Shown: positions 35,742 to 45,220, counted from the first letter of the stretch. The stretch: DNA of 64,000 nt from Roseofilum casamattae BLCC-M143 (GCF_030068455.1 NZ_JAQOSQ010000012.1:90261-154260); one strand, 5' to 3'. Translations and numbers: made by a program. The notes: generated by a model from the sequence alone, not told the origin.

Positions 35742-35989
35742 TATTGACCAAACCTATCTAAATATTTCGGGTTATGGGATAAATCTTCGATATCGCTATC
35801 GAGACATCCCATAAATTCTTGAGTGGCTTCCACGAAAGAAATCGAGGGCTTGTTTGGTACTGTATGAAGTGTCTCATCAGAACTTTGAGTAGCTTGTACT
35901 TCTAATAATTCAATCAACTCAATGACCTGGTTTTGTTGTTCCAGGGGAAGTTGGTAAATTTTTGCGATCGCACTTTCCAGTGTCAACAT
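35741..35989 (-). CDS. Antitoxin of the PIN toxin pair
   Basis: 82 residues. The N-terminal helix set (LESAIAKIYQLPLEQQNQVIELIELLEVQ) is of the DUF2281/antitoxin type that dimerises, and the C-terminus (SFVEATQEFMGCLDSDIEDL, then PKYLDRFGQ) is the toxin-binding tail. Start ATG 35989 is chosen over ATG 36049, which would add a stretch unlike the family. It precedes and overlaps the toxin gene. Confidence 0.75.
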   Translation of the reverse strand: MLTLESAIAKIYQLPLEQQNQVIELIELLEVQATQSSDETLHTVPNKPSISFVEATQEFMGCLDSDIEDLSHNPKYLDRFGQ

Positions 35990-36094
35990 GGTTCGCGCAA
36001 GAGAATGAATACAGCTAATCATACCACAATGAAAATGGGCGATCGCCAATACTAAATTATTAAATGTTTGTATCCAGGAGAAATTTGAGGGTCA

Positions 36095-36286
36095 TTACCA
36101 GCAATGTTCTTCGGGAGTAGGAGTGCGATCGCGAACATCGGCAAAAATTTTGTCAACGTCTAAGTCAATTGATTCGGCAATGATGTGGGAACGAAATGTA
36201 TCGAAAGCTTCTAATACGCTTTGAGATTGAGCAATTGATTTCTCTATTGTCGCATTTTCAAATAGTGAGTCATACGATCGCCCAAT
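36095..36286 (-). pseudogene. Antitoxin-like remnant downstream of the GTPase gene
   Basis: An open frame on the minus strand ends with DVDKIFADVRDRTPTPEEHC W-stop, a tail seen in cyanobacterial type II antitoxins. Its upstream part overlaps the end of the GTPase gene in another frame. No ATG, GTG or TTG start occurs before a stop, so it is either a fragment that lost its 5' end or uses a rare start. No toxin is adjacent except the PIN pair just downstream (35325-35989), which has its own antitoxin. Confidence 0.4.
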
Positions 36287-38163
36287 TCATCAATGGTCAA
36301 ATCTTGCAACCAATATTCCACCAATGCATGACCGAAGGCCCAGGCATTTTGGTCGGGAGTTCCGGGATTATCTAATAGTCTCGGCCAGAGAGCGAGCAAT
36401 TCAAATTTAATCTCTAATTCCGGATCGTTACTGAGGAGAGAAAAGAGATCGTAAGCCATTTGCAACTTACCGATAACGACGGGGAGTTGTTCGATGGGAA
36501 TTTGTTCGGCGAGCAGGTAGGCTAGGGTGGGGGAACCGGTGGCTAAGGTGGAGACGAAGCGCAATACGGGACTTTTGAGTAAGGCGGTGAGTCCTTGGGT
36601 GGTCGCCATTTGGAAGGTGTAGCGATCGATGATTTTCGCTGTGGCCAGGGTGCGCGCGTCGCGATCGCGCAAAAATCGTGCCAAGCGTTCTTCTTTCACC
36701 GGACCGATCGCCTCCATCAGTGCCACAGAGAGGACATCGGTATTCCAGCCGGGACGGCCGAGGTTGGGGTCTGCAGTCACCATGGGAAAGAAGTTATTGC
36801 AAATCTCGGATAGCTGCTGTTGCCGATATTCGGTGGCTTCGCGTATGGCTCGTTCTTTCGGGCGATCGCCCCTTTCCCAGTCGTAAGGGGGCGACCATTC
36901 CCGGATCGGGCGCAGTCTATCTACTTGGGTGACAAGTCCCACCATAGGTAAGTCGGGATTCTGCGATCGCAGGCGCTGCAAGAAATTCAAGTCCATTTGC
37001 AAGGCCGGATCGAGAGCGGGAGTCACCAGGACGACTAAATCCGCCGTCGCGCCGTAGTCCAACACTTGCTCGGTTAAGTCTGCTCGGTTGACTTGCTCGT
37101 AACCGGGAGTATCCCAGAGAATCAACTCCTCGCTATTGACTCCCTGCCATTGATAATTCTGGATTTTGTCCGTATTGGGTAAAACATCGACTTCCGCCCG
37201 TTCGGCTTGAAATAAGGTGTTGATCAGGCTACTTTTTCCCGCCCCCGTGCGACCGACCACGAGCAGATTCAGGGGTTGGGTTTCCAGCTCTTCTGCGGGA
37301 GTAGCTTTGGCGATAATCTCGCGCAGAGTTTCGGTTTTCGCTTTCGGGAGAGTTAACTGTGCGCCGGACACCTGTAACTCCGGTGGGGTCACATTTCCGT
37401 AGAGGACGATCGCCTGGCGACAGAGGTTGCGCAACGCCGTCTCCCGCAACATTTGACTCAGATTCATCAGTAGCTCTTGGGTCGCCTTATTGCTATACTT
37501 GCGCGTCGTCTGTTTGGCAGCAGCGGCAGCGGGATTGAGCACCCACTGGGCCCAGTCCCAGACGCGGAGAAACTTGCGCGCCGAGGGTTCCAGCTTGCGG
37601 TAGAGTTCGTAGGCTTGGTAGGCTTGACCCACGGTCACCTGGTTCAGCACTGGAGAAAGTTGCGCGATGGTGCGTCCCACATCATCCGTCGTCCCTTGGA
37701 TTAACCCATAGGCTTGGGGAATGTAGATATTGAGTAAGGGATATTGGGTGTTTTCGCCATAGGCTTGGGCGACAGCCACAATGGTATCTTGACAGCGCTG
37801 GAAAAACGTATTCCAATCCTCCCAAATGGGGCGATCGTCTTTCGCGTCTTTGAGAATAGTCTCTAATGCGGTTTCAATTTTCGCAGAGATGGCCGCATCC
37901 CCGATCGCGGCTTCCGTCTCCTTTGCTACGGCTTCTAGATTCGCGTTCGCCGCTGCGACAGCTTCCTCCACTTGCCGCACCATCGGCCTTGTCCATGCCA
38001 CCAATAACCAGCGCCAACCGAGAAAGACCAAGATAAAAATAGCCCAAATCCAGCTTATGCCCCATACATGGATTTGCCACCCGGCGGCGACCAGCAGTAG
38101 GATGATAATAGAGGCGATCGGCGTTACGAGGACGATCCACTGCCAGAGTTTAAAGCGAACCAT
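36244..38163 (-). CDS. Membrane-anchored dynamin-like/YeeP-type GTPase
   Basis: 639 residues. Two transmembrane segments at the N-terminus (about residues 8-28 and 34-50) are followed by a long helical region (60-270) and a GTPase domain: P-loop VVGRTGAGKSSL, switch DTPGYEQ, and VTQVDRL as the G4-like motif. A helical C-terminal domain follows. Such cyanobacterial GTPases resemble the HSR1/dynamin-like group and may shape membranes or sense stress; this is inference. ATG 38163 is used because the further in-frame start is TTG. It reads toward the antitoxin cluster. Confidence 0.82.
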   Translation of the reverse strand: MVRFKLWQWIVLVTPIASIIILLLVAAGWQIHVWGISWIWAIFILVFLGWRWLLVAWTRPMVRQVEEAVAAANANLEAVAKETEAAIGDAAISAKIETALETILKDAKDDRPIWEDWNTFFQRCQDTIVAVAQAYGENTQYPLLNIYIPQAYGLIQGTTDDVGRTIAQLSPVLNQVTVGQAYQAYELYRKLEPSARKFLRVWDWAQWVLNPAAAAAKQTTRKYSNKATQELLMNLSQMLRETALRNLCRQAIVLYGNVTPPELQVSGAQLTLPKAKTETLREIIAKATPAEELETQPLNLLVVGRTGAGKSSLINTLFQAERAEVDVLPNTDKIQNYQWQGVNSEELILWDTPGYEQVNRADLTEQVLDYGATADLVVLVTPALDPALQMDLNFLQRLRSQNPDLPMVGLVTQVDRLRPIREWSPPYDWERGDRPKERAIREATEYRQQQLSEICNNFFPMVTADPNLGRPGWNTDVLSVALMEAIGPVKEERLARFLRDRDARTLATAKIIDRYTFQMATTQGLTALLKSPVLRFVSTLATGSPTLAYLLAEQIPIEQLPVVIGKLQMAYDLFSLLSNDPELEIKFELLALWPRLLDNPGTPDQNAWAFGHALVEYWLQDLTIDELGDRMTHYLKMRQ

Positions 38164-38514
38164 AGACAAAACTTAGGAATGGCGGCAAGTACCAGAAACC
38201 GGGTTTCTTGTTACTCCGATCGATTATTCCAGATCTCGATAGAAACGCGGTTTCTCAATTCCTATCTTACAGTGCAAGTTTAAAGAGAAATGCTATAACG
38301 CGATAAACGGTAAAGTTGACAAATACAGTGAATTATGCATCCTGGCATTTGCCCTGAAGATAGCGAAAATCTCGGGTTAGTATTGGTCTAAAGACCCCAC
38401 AATGGCATGATATTCATATCGAACAATACTTCGCATCTCAGCCGATCGAGCTGTGATGGGCTGAGGTGTTGTCTATTTGCATAACAAAACATCATAATTC
38501 TTTGAGGGAGAACC
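38164..38514 (+). other. Gene-free upstream region of psbV
   Basis: 351 bases. It holds two AGAAAC palindromes (separate entry), a TGCTATAAC sequence at 38291-38299 that fits an extended -10 element, and a hairpin CTCAGCC (38437-38443) with GGCTGAG (38459-38465). This would place a long 5' leader before psbV, with the hairpin inside it. The start site is inferred only. Confidence 0.5.
38194..38255. repeat. Two AGAAACxxxGTTTCT palindromes
   Basis: AGAAACCGGGTTTCT (38194-38208) and AGAAACGCGGTTTCT (38241-38255) are two close copies of a 15-base palindrome. The same core makes the terminator stem at 13567-13592. The element is dispersed in cyanobacterial genomes. Confidence 0.75.
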
Positions 38515-39006
38515 ATGGTAAAACGATACATTGCGCTCGTGTTAGCCACTGTATTATTCACGTTGCATATTTTTGTCGGAAGCGCAACGGCTGCTAACGT
38601 TTCCGAGAAAAACCGCACGATTCCTGCCAATGAGGACGGTACAACCACTATTATTAGCCAAGGCGATTATGTCAAAGGTAAGCGACTGTTTGTCGATACC
38701 TGCTCTCAGTGTCATGGTAGCGGGATGACCAAAACTAATCCGAATGTCGGTTTGGGAATTGAGGCGATGTCTGGTGCCGAGCCTCCTCGTACCAACGTGG
38801 CTGCTTTAGTAGACTACATGCAAAATCCCACCACTTATGACGGAGAAATTGAAATCTACGAACTGCATCCGAGCACCAGAAGTTCGGATATTTTCCCAGA
38901 AATGCGCAATCTGAGCGATGACGACCTAGCCGCGATCGCCTCTTACATTCTGGTGGAAACAAACGTTCGTCCCAAACAGTGGGGAGCTGGTAAAAATAAT
39001 CGCTAA
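38515..39006 (+). CDS. psbV: Photosystem II cytochrome c550
   Basis: 163 residues: a 26-residue signal peptide (cleavage SATA|AN) and a 137-residue mature protein, the canonical PsbV length. Heme is bound by CSQCH (Cys63, Cys66, His67). His118 (YELHPS) equals mature His92, the known second axial ligand, so this is a bis-His cytochrome. It is an extrinsic lumenal subunit that stabilises the oxygen-evolving Mn cluster. GAGGGAG precedes ATG 38515. psbV2 follows 112 bases later. Confidence 0.97.
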   Translation: MVKRYIALVLATVLFTLHIFVGSATAANVSEKNRTIPANEDGTTTIISQGDYVKGKRLFVDTCSQCHGSGMTKTNPNVGLGIEAMSGAEPPRTNVAALVDYMQNPTTYDGEIEIYELHPSTRSSDIFPEMRNLSDDDLAAIASYILVETNVRPKQWGAGKNNR

Positions 39007-39118
39007 TATGCGGATGCGAATATCCGAGATTCTACTCCAAACGCTCTGAGCAGATCTCGATCGCCAATGGCAGCAGGGTTGCAACTGCTGCCCTTATTCT
39101 TAATATGAGGACAATACC

Positions 39119-39673
39119 ATGATTGATTTATCTCGATGGAAGTTACAGCGCTTTAGGCTACGGAGGATAGGGAACGCACTAGGGAACCGTTGGTGGTGGC
39201 GTGTCAGCGCGATCGCTCTAGTTTGTGGTATCGTTCTGACTCTGGCCGCTCCCGGCGCTCTGGCTGCGAGCGATCGCTACGTGATCCGTTTTCTGAAAGC
39301 CTTTGAACCGGTTGCCATTCCTCTCGATGCCGAAGGCAATACGCAAATGGTCAGTCCTGAAGAACTCTCAGCGGGGAAAGTTCTCTTTAATCAAAATTGC
39401 GAGAACTGCCACCTGGGAGGAACAACCCTACTCAGCGACGTTGAAGCACTGGACTTAGAGTCGTTGCACAATGCGACTCCACCCCTAGACAATATTACGA
39501 ATTTAGTCGGCTATATGCGCACTCCTCTGAAAGGAGACCAAGGCGAATTCTTCAAATATTCGTGCCGCGAAGTGAGTCCGGAGTGGATGTCGGACAAAGA
39601 ACTGCAAGACCTATCCGCATTCATCCTTCGCGCTGCGGAAAAAGTCGAAGGTTGGGGTGCAGGAGAGTTTTAA
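39119..39673 (+). CDS. psbV2: PsbV2-type cytochrome c
   Basis: 184 residues. A long basic N-terminus leads into a signal or anchor helix (about 28-50, ending ALAA). Heme motif CENCH (Cys94, Cys97, His98). In place of the histidine ligand of PsbV the sequence reads KYSCREV, with Cys149, 51 residues after His98. In the T. elongatus PsbV2 structure the ligands are His and Cys at the same spacing, so this protein very likely has unusual His/Cys ligation. It is paralogous to psbV directly upstream. GAGGA lies eight bases before the start. Confidence 0.92.
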   Translation: MIDLSRWKLQRFRLRRIGNALGNRWWWRVSAIALVCGIVLTLAAPGALAASDRYVIRFLKAFEPVAIPLDAEGNTQMVSPEELSAGKVLFNQNCENCHLGGTTLLSDVEALDLESLHNATPPLDNITNLVGYMRTPLKGDQGEFFKYSCREVSPEWMSDKELQDLSAFILRAAEKVEGWGAGEF

Positions 39674-39676
39674 GCT

Positions 39677-40555
39677 TTGGCGATCGATCGACCGAACGAG
39701 ACAGAATTTGCTCATATTCCCGTCTTGGGAACCGAGCTAGTGGGCGGGTTGCAGGTTCGTCCGGGAGGCGTTTATCTGGATGCAACAGTGGGCGGTGGCG
39801 GGCATAGCCTGCTGTTGTTGCAACAGAGCGATCGCATTGAGATAATGGCGATCGACCGCGATGAGATGGCGCTGCAAGCGGCGCGTCAAACCCTCGCGAA
39901 GTATGCCCATTGCCTTACCTTTTGGCATGGTAATTTTGCCGAATATCCCGGAACCGCCGAGCAGTTTGATGGCATTATGACCGATCTCGGAGTCAGTTCG
40001 GCACAACTGGATATTCCGGAGCGAGGATTTAGCTTTCGTCACGAAGCACCGCTGGATATGCGCATGGATCGCAGACAGGAACTGACAGCAGCGGATCTGG
40101 TGAATCATTCCGACGAACGAGAATTGGCCGATATCTTTTATCACTACGGCGAAGAGAGACTATCGCGACGAATTGCTCGCCGAATTGTGGAAAATCGCCC
40201 GTTTGAGACGACGACTGAGCTAGCCCGGACTGTTGCGTCTTGCTATCCTCCTCGCGCCCGTCACGGACGCATTCACCCGGCAACGCGGGTGTTTCAAGCA
40301 TTGCGTATTGCGGTTAATGCTGAGTTGAGCGGTTTAGAACAATTTCTCGATCGCGCGACGGAGTGGCTCAAACCTGGCGGCGTGTTAGGAATCATTAGTT
40401 TCCACTCCCTGGAAGACCGCTGCGTTAAGCATTATTTTAAAGGATGCGATCGCTTGGAGATTATTACCAAAAAGCCGATAACTGCTGGAGAAGAAGAGAC
40501 TCGAAATAATCCGCGATCGCGATCGGCTAAATTGCGCTTGGCTCGGCGACGATGA
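39677..40555 (+). CDS. rsmH: 16S rRNA (cytosine1402-N4)-methyltransferase
   Basis: 292 residues. [26 protein letters not shown] (SAM motif I), [12 protein letters not shown] and [16 protein letters not shown] are the RsmH/MraW signatures. It methylates cytosine 1402 in the ribosomal P-site. The frame begins with TTG 39677, four bases after the psbV2 stop; GGAGAG just before could serve both as RBS and in psbV2. The usual mra-cluster neighbours are absent. It is probably read from the psbV-psbV2 transcript or its own promoter inside psbV2. Confidence 0.93.
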   Translation: MAIDRPNETEFAHIPVLGTELVGGLQVRPGGVYLDATVGGGGHSLLLLQQSDRIEIMAIDRDEMALQAARQTLAKYAHCLTFWHGNFAEYPGTAEQFDGIMTDLGVSSAQLDIPERGFSFRHEAPLDMRMDRRQELTAADLVNHSDERELADIFYHYGEERLSRRIARRIVENRPFETTTELARTVASCYPPRARHGRIHPATRVFQALRIAVNAELSGLEQFLDRATEWLKPGGVLGIISFHSLEDRCVKHYFKGCDRLEIITKKPITAGEEETRNNPRSRSAKLRLARRR

Positions 40556-40581
40556 ATAAGTGACGATAAATCGGCGATCGG

Positions 40582-41178
40582 TTAACGCACCATAGAAATC
40601 AAGATCCCGAGAATTTTACTGACTTGGTTGATATAATATTCCTGGCGATCGATGCGAACGGTCTGTTGCGAGAGTTGCAGAAACTTCCAGATATTTCCAG
40701 AGGTAACGGCACCATAAATAACAGGAATGGAATTACCTTCCCGTTGGTTAAACAGTTGTGCCCCTAGCATCTCCGCGATGCACTGCCCCAATCCCGATTT
40801 AATATCTTCTTTTTTCGCTTCCACGACGGCAATGACTGGAGCTTGAATCAACCAGGTATTTGCCGATAAGCTAATTAAAAAATCGCAAATCCCGTTTAAG
40901 CCTTGTTCCGGATCGGCATTAAACTCAGAGCCAGAAAATAAGCCAATTTCATAGTTCAGTTGTCGCCTCATTTCCAATAGAATTGGCGTAATTATCATCT
41001 CCGATCGCGCTTTTTCGGTGTTGATACTTAAAGCCAGAGGTAAATTTTCCTTAAGCAAGACTCGAGTCAGTTCGCTCGGTTCCACTTCTGCGATCTCGGC
41101 AAACAGATCGGTTGTCTCATCAACGGTCAGATCGAATTGCTCGATCGTGTCATGGAGTTTGAAATTGCCATATGACAT
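40582..41178 (-). CDS. PD-(D/E)XK nuclease-like cyanobacterial protein
   Basis: 198 residues. The core shows GICDFLISL followed by VIAVVEAKKEDIKSGLGQCIAEM: an Asp, an E-x-K and a Gln in the order of the PD-(D/E)XK nuclease fold. The N-terminus has helical segments (TTDLFAEIAEVEPSELTRVL). Proteins of this type are common in cyanobacterial genomes, often as orphan nuclease-like proteins. No methylase or other restriction gene is near. ATG 41178 has GGAGG nine bases upstream. Confidence 0.75.
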   Translation of the reverse strand: MSYGNFKLHDTIEQFDLTVDETTDLFAEIAEVEPSELTRVLLKENLPLALSINTEKARSEMIITPILLEMRRQLNYEIGLFSGSEFNADPEQGLNGICDFLISLSANTWLIQAPVIAVVEAKKEDIKSGLGQCIAEMLGAQLFNQREGNSIPVIYGAVTSGNIWKFLQLSQQTVRIDRQEYYINQVSKILGILISMVR

Positions 41179-41351
41179 CGTTCGCAACCTCCATCTGAGT
41201 GGGGAGAATTATCGAGCCATTTGGATATATGCTAATGATAGCAAATTAAGCGATCGCAAATAAATGATTGAGGGTGCAACAGCAATAAGACTAATCCTGG
41301 GGAATTAGCGATCGTCTCGGATTGAACGCGCATCAGATTAAAGGTGAAATT

Positions 41352-41852
41352 ATGACCAAACGGAACTTGAATCTAGGACAGAGCGAAAAAAATACTCGAG
41401 TCGAGCGCTTGCGTTCCTTAAGCAATCTTCTCGATAATGCGATCGCCATTCCCGGATCGAATTATCGCGTTGGGATCGATCCCTTGATTGGATTGCTACC
41501 GGGTGGCGGAGATTTTTTAAGTTCGGCTCTATCGGCGTATATCGTGATTGAAGCCACTCGGTTTGGACTGCCTAAAGAAACCCTCGGACGCATGGTCATG
41601 AATGTTTTGATCGATACATTTGTCGGTATTATTCCCGTTCTTGGCGATCTGTATGACGTGACCTGGAAAGCAAATTCTCTCAATGTCCAACTCCTCGAAG
41701 ATCATCTGGAAAATCCCAGTAGTAGCAAAAAAGCCGATCGCGGTTTTGTCGCTTTAATTATTATTACGTTGGTTTCGATTATCATTGGCATTACGGCGTT
41801 TGGTGTCTTCATGCTTTGGGTCTTGCAAATTGTGCTAAGAGGTCTTTTTTAA
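41352..41852 (+). CDS. DUF4112 membrane protein
   Basis: 166 residues. Family signature: RLRSLSNLLDNAIAIPG, then GIDPLIGLLPGGGDF, with a C-terminal pair of hydrophobic segments (80-115 and 133-163). The PGGGD and PVLGDLYD motifs are typical of DUF4112. It is probably an inner-membrane protein; function unknown. ATG 41352 is favoured by AAGGTG upstream over the TTG 30 bases earlier. Confidence 0.82.
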   Translation: MTKRNLNLGQSEKNTRVERLRSLSNLLDNAIAIPGSNYRVGIDPLIGLLPGGGDFLSSALSAYIVIEATRFGLPKETLGRMVMNVLIDTFVGIIPVLGDLYDVTWKANSLNVQLLEDHLENPSSSKKADRGFVALIIITLVSIIIGITAFGVFMLWVLQIVLRGLF

Positions 41853-42002
41853 CTCCGGAGAAATGTGACTAACCTTACCCGCATGAGAGCAAATTACCTC
41901 AATCTTAACCCTAGAGATAATTCGCGATTTGCTCAGGTTGCATTCAGGCATTTCTCACCCAAAAATAGGACACTTTAGGTAGCTAACCATCGAAAATTGG
42001 CT

Positions 42003-43022
42003 ATGAACCGGATTACTAAAATTTTCCTCGCTATGGTAAGCGCGATCGCAGTAGCTGGCGCAAGTCTGGTTGTCCGTGCGGGAGGCTGGGATAACTTTAA
42101 ACTGCGTTATTTTCATTTAACCAGTCACCTGCATAACCAAGAACAAGAATTAAACGATATTCGCCAACAAGCGATCGCTCTCGAAGAATTCAGCCGCATT
42201 ACGTTAACCGAGCTGTTTAATGGAGGACCGCCAAAAGATGGAATTCCCAGCATTGACAATCCACAGTTCGACACCTCCGAAACTACCTCATTTAAGGGAG
42301 ACGAAACGGTTATCGGTGTTGTCATTAATGGAGAAGCAAAAGCCTATCCATTTGGAATTATGAACTGGCATGAAATTGTGAATGATACTGTTGGCGGAAC
42401 TAAGATTACCGTCAGTTATTGTCCTTTGTGCGATACCATTATTGTTTTCCATCGCCAGGAGACGATGTTTGGAGTTTCGGGCAAACTGTATCAAAGCTGT
42501 TTAGTCATGTACGATCGCGCTGATGAAACCTTATATTCGCAACCTTGGGCCATGGGAATTATTGGAGCTAATGTGAATAAAAATCTGGCGCGCATCCCCG
42601 CTGTCAAAACCACATTAGATGCCTGGTTAAGAACCTATCCCGAGAGTAAAATTCTTTCAACTGAAACCGGATACGTTCGCGATTACCAGACCTATCCTTA
42701 TGGCACCTACTATACAGACAACCATATTATCTTTCCCGTCCGCAATCGCGACAAACAAGCCTTACATCCAAAAACCATCGTTAGTTATATCTGGGAATCT
42801 GACAGCCAAACTCCTCGCGATCGCTTTTCTGGAGATAGCCTACACGTCGTGCACGGCGAACTCGAAAACATCGGACAAAAAGTAGTATCCTTTAACAATC
42901 GAGAGATTCGCATTATTTGGGACGCACCGATGAAGACCGCCCGTTTTGAAGAAACCGATGGTACGGTCATCCCAAGTACTACTGCATTTGCCTTTGTTTA
43001 TCCCGCTTATTTTGGCAAGTAG
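42003..43022 (+). CDS. DUF3179 exported or membrane-anchored protein
   Basis: 339 residues. An N-terminal hydrophobic anchor (residues 5-24) is followed by the DUF3179 domain: GIPSIDNPQF, KAYPFGIMNWHEIVND, SYCPLCDTIIVF (two Cys as C-x-x-C) and later PYGTYYTDNHIIFPV. The two cysteines in CPLC are conserved in the family. Function unknown; the protein is probably periplasmic. ATG 42003 is chosen since the earlier in-frame start is TTG. Confidence 0.85.
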   Translation: MNRITKIFLAMVSAIAVAGASLVVRAGGWDNFKLRYFHLTSHLHNQEQELNDIRQQAIALEEFSRITLTELFNGGPPKDGIPSIDNPQFDTSETTSFKGDETVIGVVINGEAKAYPFGIMNWHEIVNDTVGGTKITVSYCPLCDTIIVFHRQETMFGVSGKLYQSCLVMYDRADETLYSQPWAMGIIGANVNKNLARIPAVKTTLDAWLRTYPESKILSTETGYVRDYQTYPYGTYYTDNHIIFPVRNRDKQALHPKTIVSYIWESDSQTPRDRFSGDSLHVVHGELENIGQKVVSFNNREIRIIWDAPMKTARFEETDGTVIPSTTAFAFVYPAYFGK

Positions 43023-43120
43023 CACCAGAATAATTAACCCGAGCCAAGTCAAAAAAACTGAAGAAATTCTCTCGTCTCTATCTCTATTTCCTAAAACTTA
43101 TACCCACTTCTTGCCATATC

Positions 43121-45085
43121 ATGAATCTCGATAATCTGATGGCAGTAATCCCAGTACTGAACGAAGAGACTACCCTTACTCCCATCATTAATACCTTGCA
43201 ATCTTATGGCATTGCCCGGATTCGCGTTGTTGATAACGGCAGTACCGATCGCAGCGTTGCCGTCGCTAAAGCTGCTGGAGCCGAGGTCGTTCTCGAACCC
43301 GTACCGGGATATGGAAGAGCCTGTTGGCGTGGCTTACAAGAGCTGCCAGAGGGTATAGAATGGATATTATTTTGCGATGGAGATGGCAGCGACGACTTAT
43401 CCTGCCTGCCCCAGTTTTTTCGCCATCATCGCGAATACGATTTTATTCTCGGTAACCGGCGCGCCACTGCCAGCGGACGCAGTGCCATGACCTTCGTGCA
43501 AAACTTTGGCAACGGGTTAGCCACTCTACTGATGAGACTCGGTTGGGGCTATAGCTACCGCGATTTAGGCCCCTTGCGCTCCATTCGGCGATCGCATCTG
43601 GAAGCCATGGACATGGAAGATCGAGGGTTTGGCTGGACGGTGGAAATGCAAGTGAAAGCCATTGAGTCCCAACTGCGCATTTGCGAACTTCCCGTAGGGT
43701 ATCGCCGCCGCCAAGGAGGGCGATCGAAAATTTCCGGAACTTTAAAAGGTAGCGTGCAAGCCGGAAGCATTATTCTTTCTACATTAGGACGGCTATATTT
43801 ACGGCGCTTCGATCTGCAAAATCTCCTCTTAATTTTCAGCAGCCTACTCCTCATTTTAGGCGCGATCGCCACCTTTCCCTACGGCGATTTTCAACAACCG
43901 GGAATCGTTCCCCAATTTTGGTTTGGCATCGCCATAATGAGCGTCGGGTTTCTCTTATCCTGGCAGCTTAAATCCGTGAGTGCCATGGTCTTTTGGTTCG
44001 TTGCGATCGCAAGTCGCGCTCTTCTCTTTCCCATGGCTCCCGGCGACGATATCTGGCGTTATTTATGGGAAGGATATATTCAAAACTTGGGATTTAGTCC
44101 CTATGCTTTTGCGCCAGATGCGATCGAACTCATTCCCTATCGCACCGAATGGTGGCCGTTGATGAATCATCTCCATCTCCCTGCCATTTATCCCCCATTA
44201 ACGCAACTGGGATTTCGTATAATTGCTGCTATTTCCGTACGAGTTGAACTCTTCAAACTCGCTTTTATTCTTCCCGACTTAATTATCTGCTATCTCCTCG
44301 CCCGTCGCTTCGGTTATCTCAAAACCGTCATTTATGCTTGGAATCCCTTAATTATCTATTCCTTCGCCGGTGGCGCGCACTATGATAGTTGGTTTATCTT
44401 ACCTTTAGTCCTCGGCTGGCTAACTTGGGATAAAGATAAAACCAATTATCTCAGCGCTTTCTTTGTGGGAATGAGTGTTGCGGTTAAACTGATTTCTCTG
44501 CCTATTCTGGGCTTTTTAGTTTGGGAGAAACTGCGATCGCGATCGGCTCTATCAATTCGTTTACAAACCGCATTAAAACTCCTACTCATTGGTCTCGCTC
44601 CCCTCGCCTTGAGCTACCTATTTTTCATCAGTCAAGGGAACGTATTCAATAGCGACCACTCCTTTTATGTCTACGGTCGCAGTGCCGGATTCATGAGTAC
44701 CCTACTCCCGGAACTTTGGTCTGGATTTGAACGAGGAAACACTATCTATCCCCTACTATTAGCACTGAACTTACTCGTGCTTATTCCTTCCGCGCGCACT
44801 TTCTTCCAATTTAGCCAACCTTATTTCTTTCTCCTCTTAATATTCTCGCCTATTATTCATGCCTGGTACTTTACCTGGGCTGTTCCCTTCGCCGTTGCTC
44901 GTCCCAACTTAGGAATGCAATGGGTGAGTTTATCTTCTTTCATCTATTTTGCGCTGAAACATCGCCAAGCTTATGGAGAAACGAGCTGGGTACTCACAGA
45001 ATCAGAATGGTTATGGTTGTGGTTGCCGTTTATAATAGGCTGGATGTGGAGCAATCGTAGAGCATTTTCCTCCTCCAGATCGTAG
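43121..45085 (+). CDS. GT2 glycosyltransferase fused to a polytopic sugar transferase
   Basis: 654 residues. Residues 1-220 are a DPM1-like GT2 domain: MAVIPVLNEETTL, VVDNGSTDRS and the metal-binding CDGDGSDD. It should make a polyprenyl-phosphate sugar. The rest (about 230-640) has about twelve transmembrane segments with PLTQLGFRI and acidic loop residues (FPMAPGDDIWRYLWEGYI) as in GT-C mannosyltransferases of the MptA/GT87 kind. Fusion of donor synthesis and transfer in one protein is plausible; the acceptor is unknown. It is preceded by the DUF3179 gene. Confidence 0.85.
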   Translation: MNLDNLMAVIPVLNEETTLTPIINTLQSYGIARIRVVDNGSTDRSVAVAKAAGAEVVLEPVPGYGRACWRGLQELPEGIEWILFCDGDGSDDLSCLPQFFRHHREYDFILGNRRATASGRSAMTFVQNFGNGLATLLMRLGWGYSYRDLGPLRSIRRSHLEAMDMEDRGFGWTVEMQVKAIESQLRICELPVGYRRRQGGRSKISGTLKGSVQAGSIILSTLGRLYLRRFDLQNLLLIFSSLLLILGAIATFPYGDFQQPGIVPQFWFGIAIMSVGFLLSWQLKSVSAMVFWFVAIASRALLFPMAPGDDIWRYLWEGYIQNLGFSPYAFAPDAIELIPYRTEWWPLMNHLHLPAIYPPLTQLGFRIIAAISVRVELFKLAFILPDLIICYLLARRFGYLKTVIYAWNPLIIYSFAGGAHYDSWFILPLVLGWLTWDKDKTNYLSAFFVGMSVAVKLISLPILGFLVWEKLRSRSALSIRLQTALKLLLIGLAPLALSYLFFISQGNVFNSDHSFYVYGRSAGFMSTLLPELWSGFERGNTIYPLLLALNLLVLIPSARTFFQFSQPYFFLLLIFSPIIHAWYFTWAVPFAVARPNLGMQWVSLSSFIYFALKHRQAYGETSWVLTESEWLWLWLPFIIGWMWSNRRAFSSSRS

Positions 45086-45099
45086 TTCTGGGGAGCACA

Positions 45100-45219
45100 T
45101 TATTGGCAAATGTATCCCTCCAAGGAATGTACCAGCTCCCGCATCCGATTGATGATATCGTTATTCCGATCGAGCGTTATTTGCGATCGCTCATTGGAGG
45201 ATAGCAGAAAAGGTTGCAT
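45100..45219 (-). CDS. Possible 39-residue coupled small protein
   Basis: ATG 45219 lies one base after the stop of the membrane protein upstream, giving an open frame of 39 codons ending at 45100 (RNNDIINRMRELVHSLEGYI then CQ). It looks helical and amphipathic. The tight coupling favours translation. No family is recognised. It is short enough to be chance. Confidence 0.4.
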   Translation of the reverse strand: MQPFLLSSNERSQITLDRNNDIINRMRELVHSLEGYICQ

Positions 45220-45220
45220 C

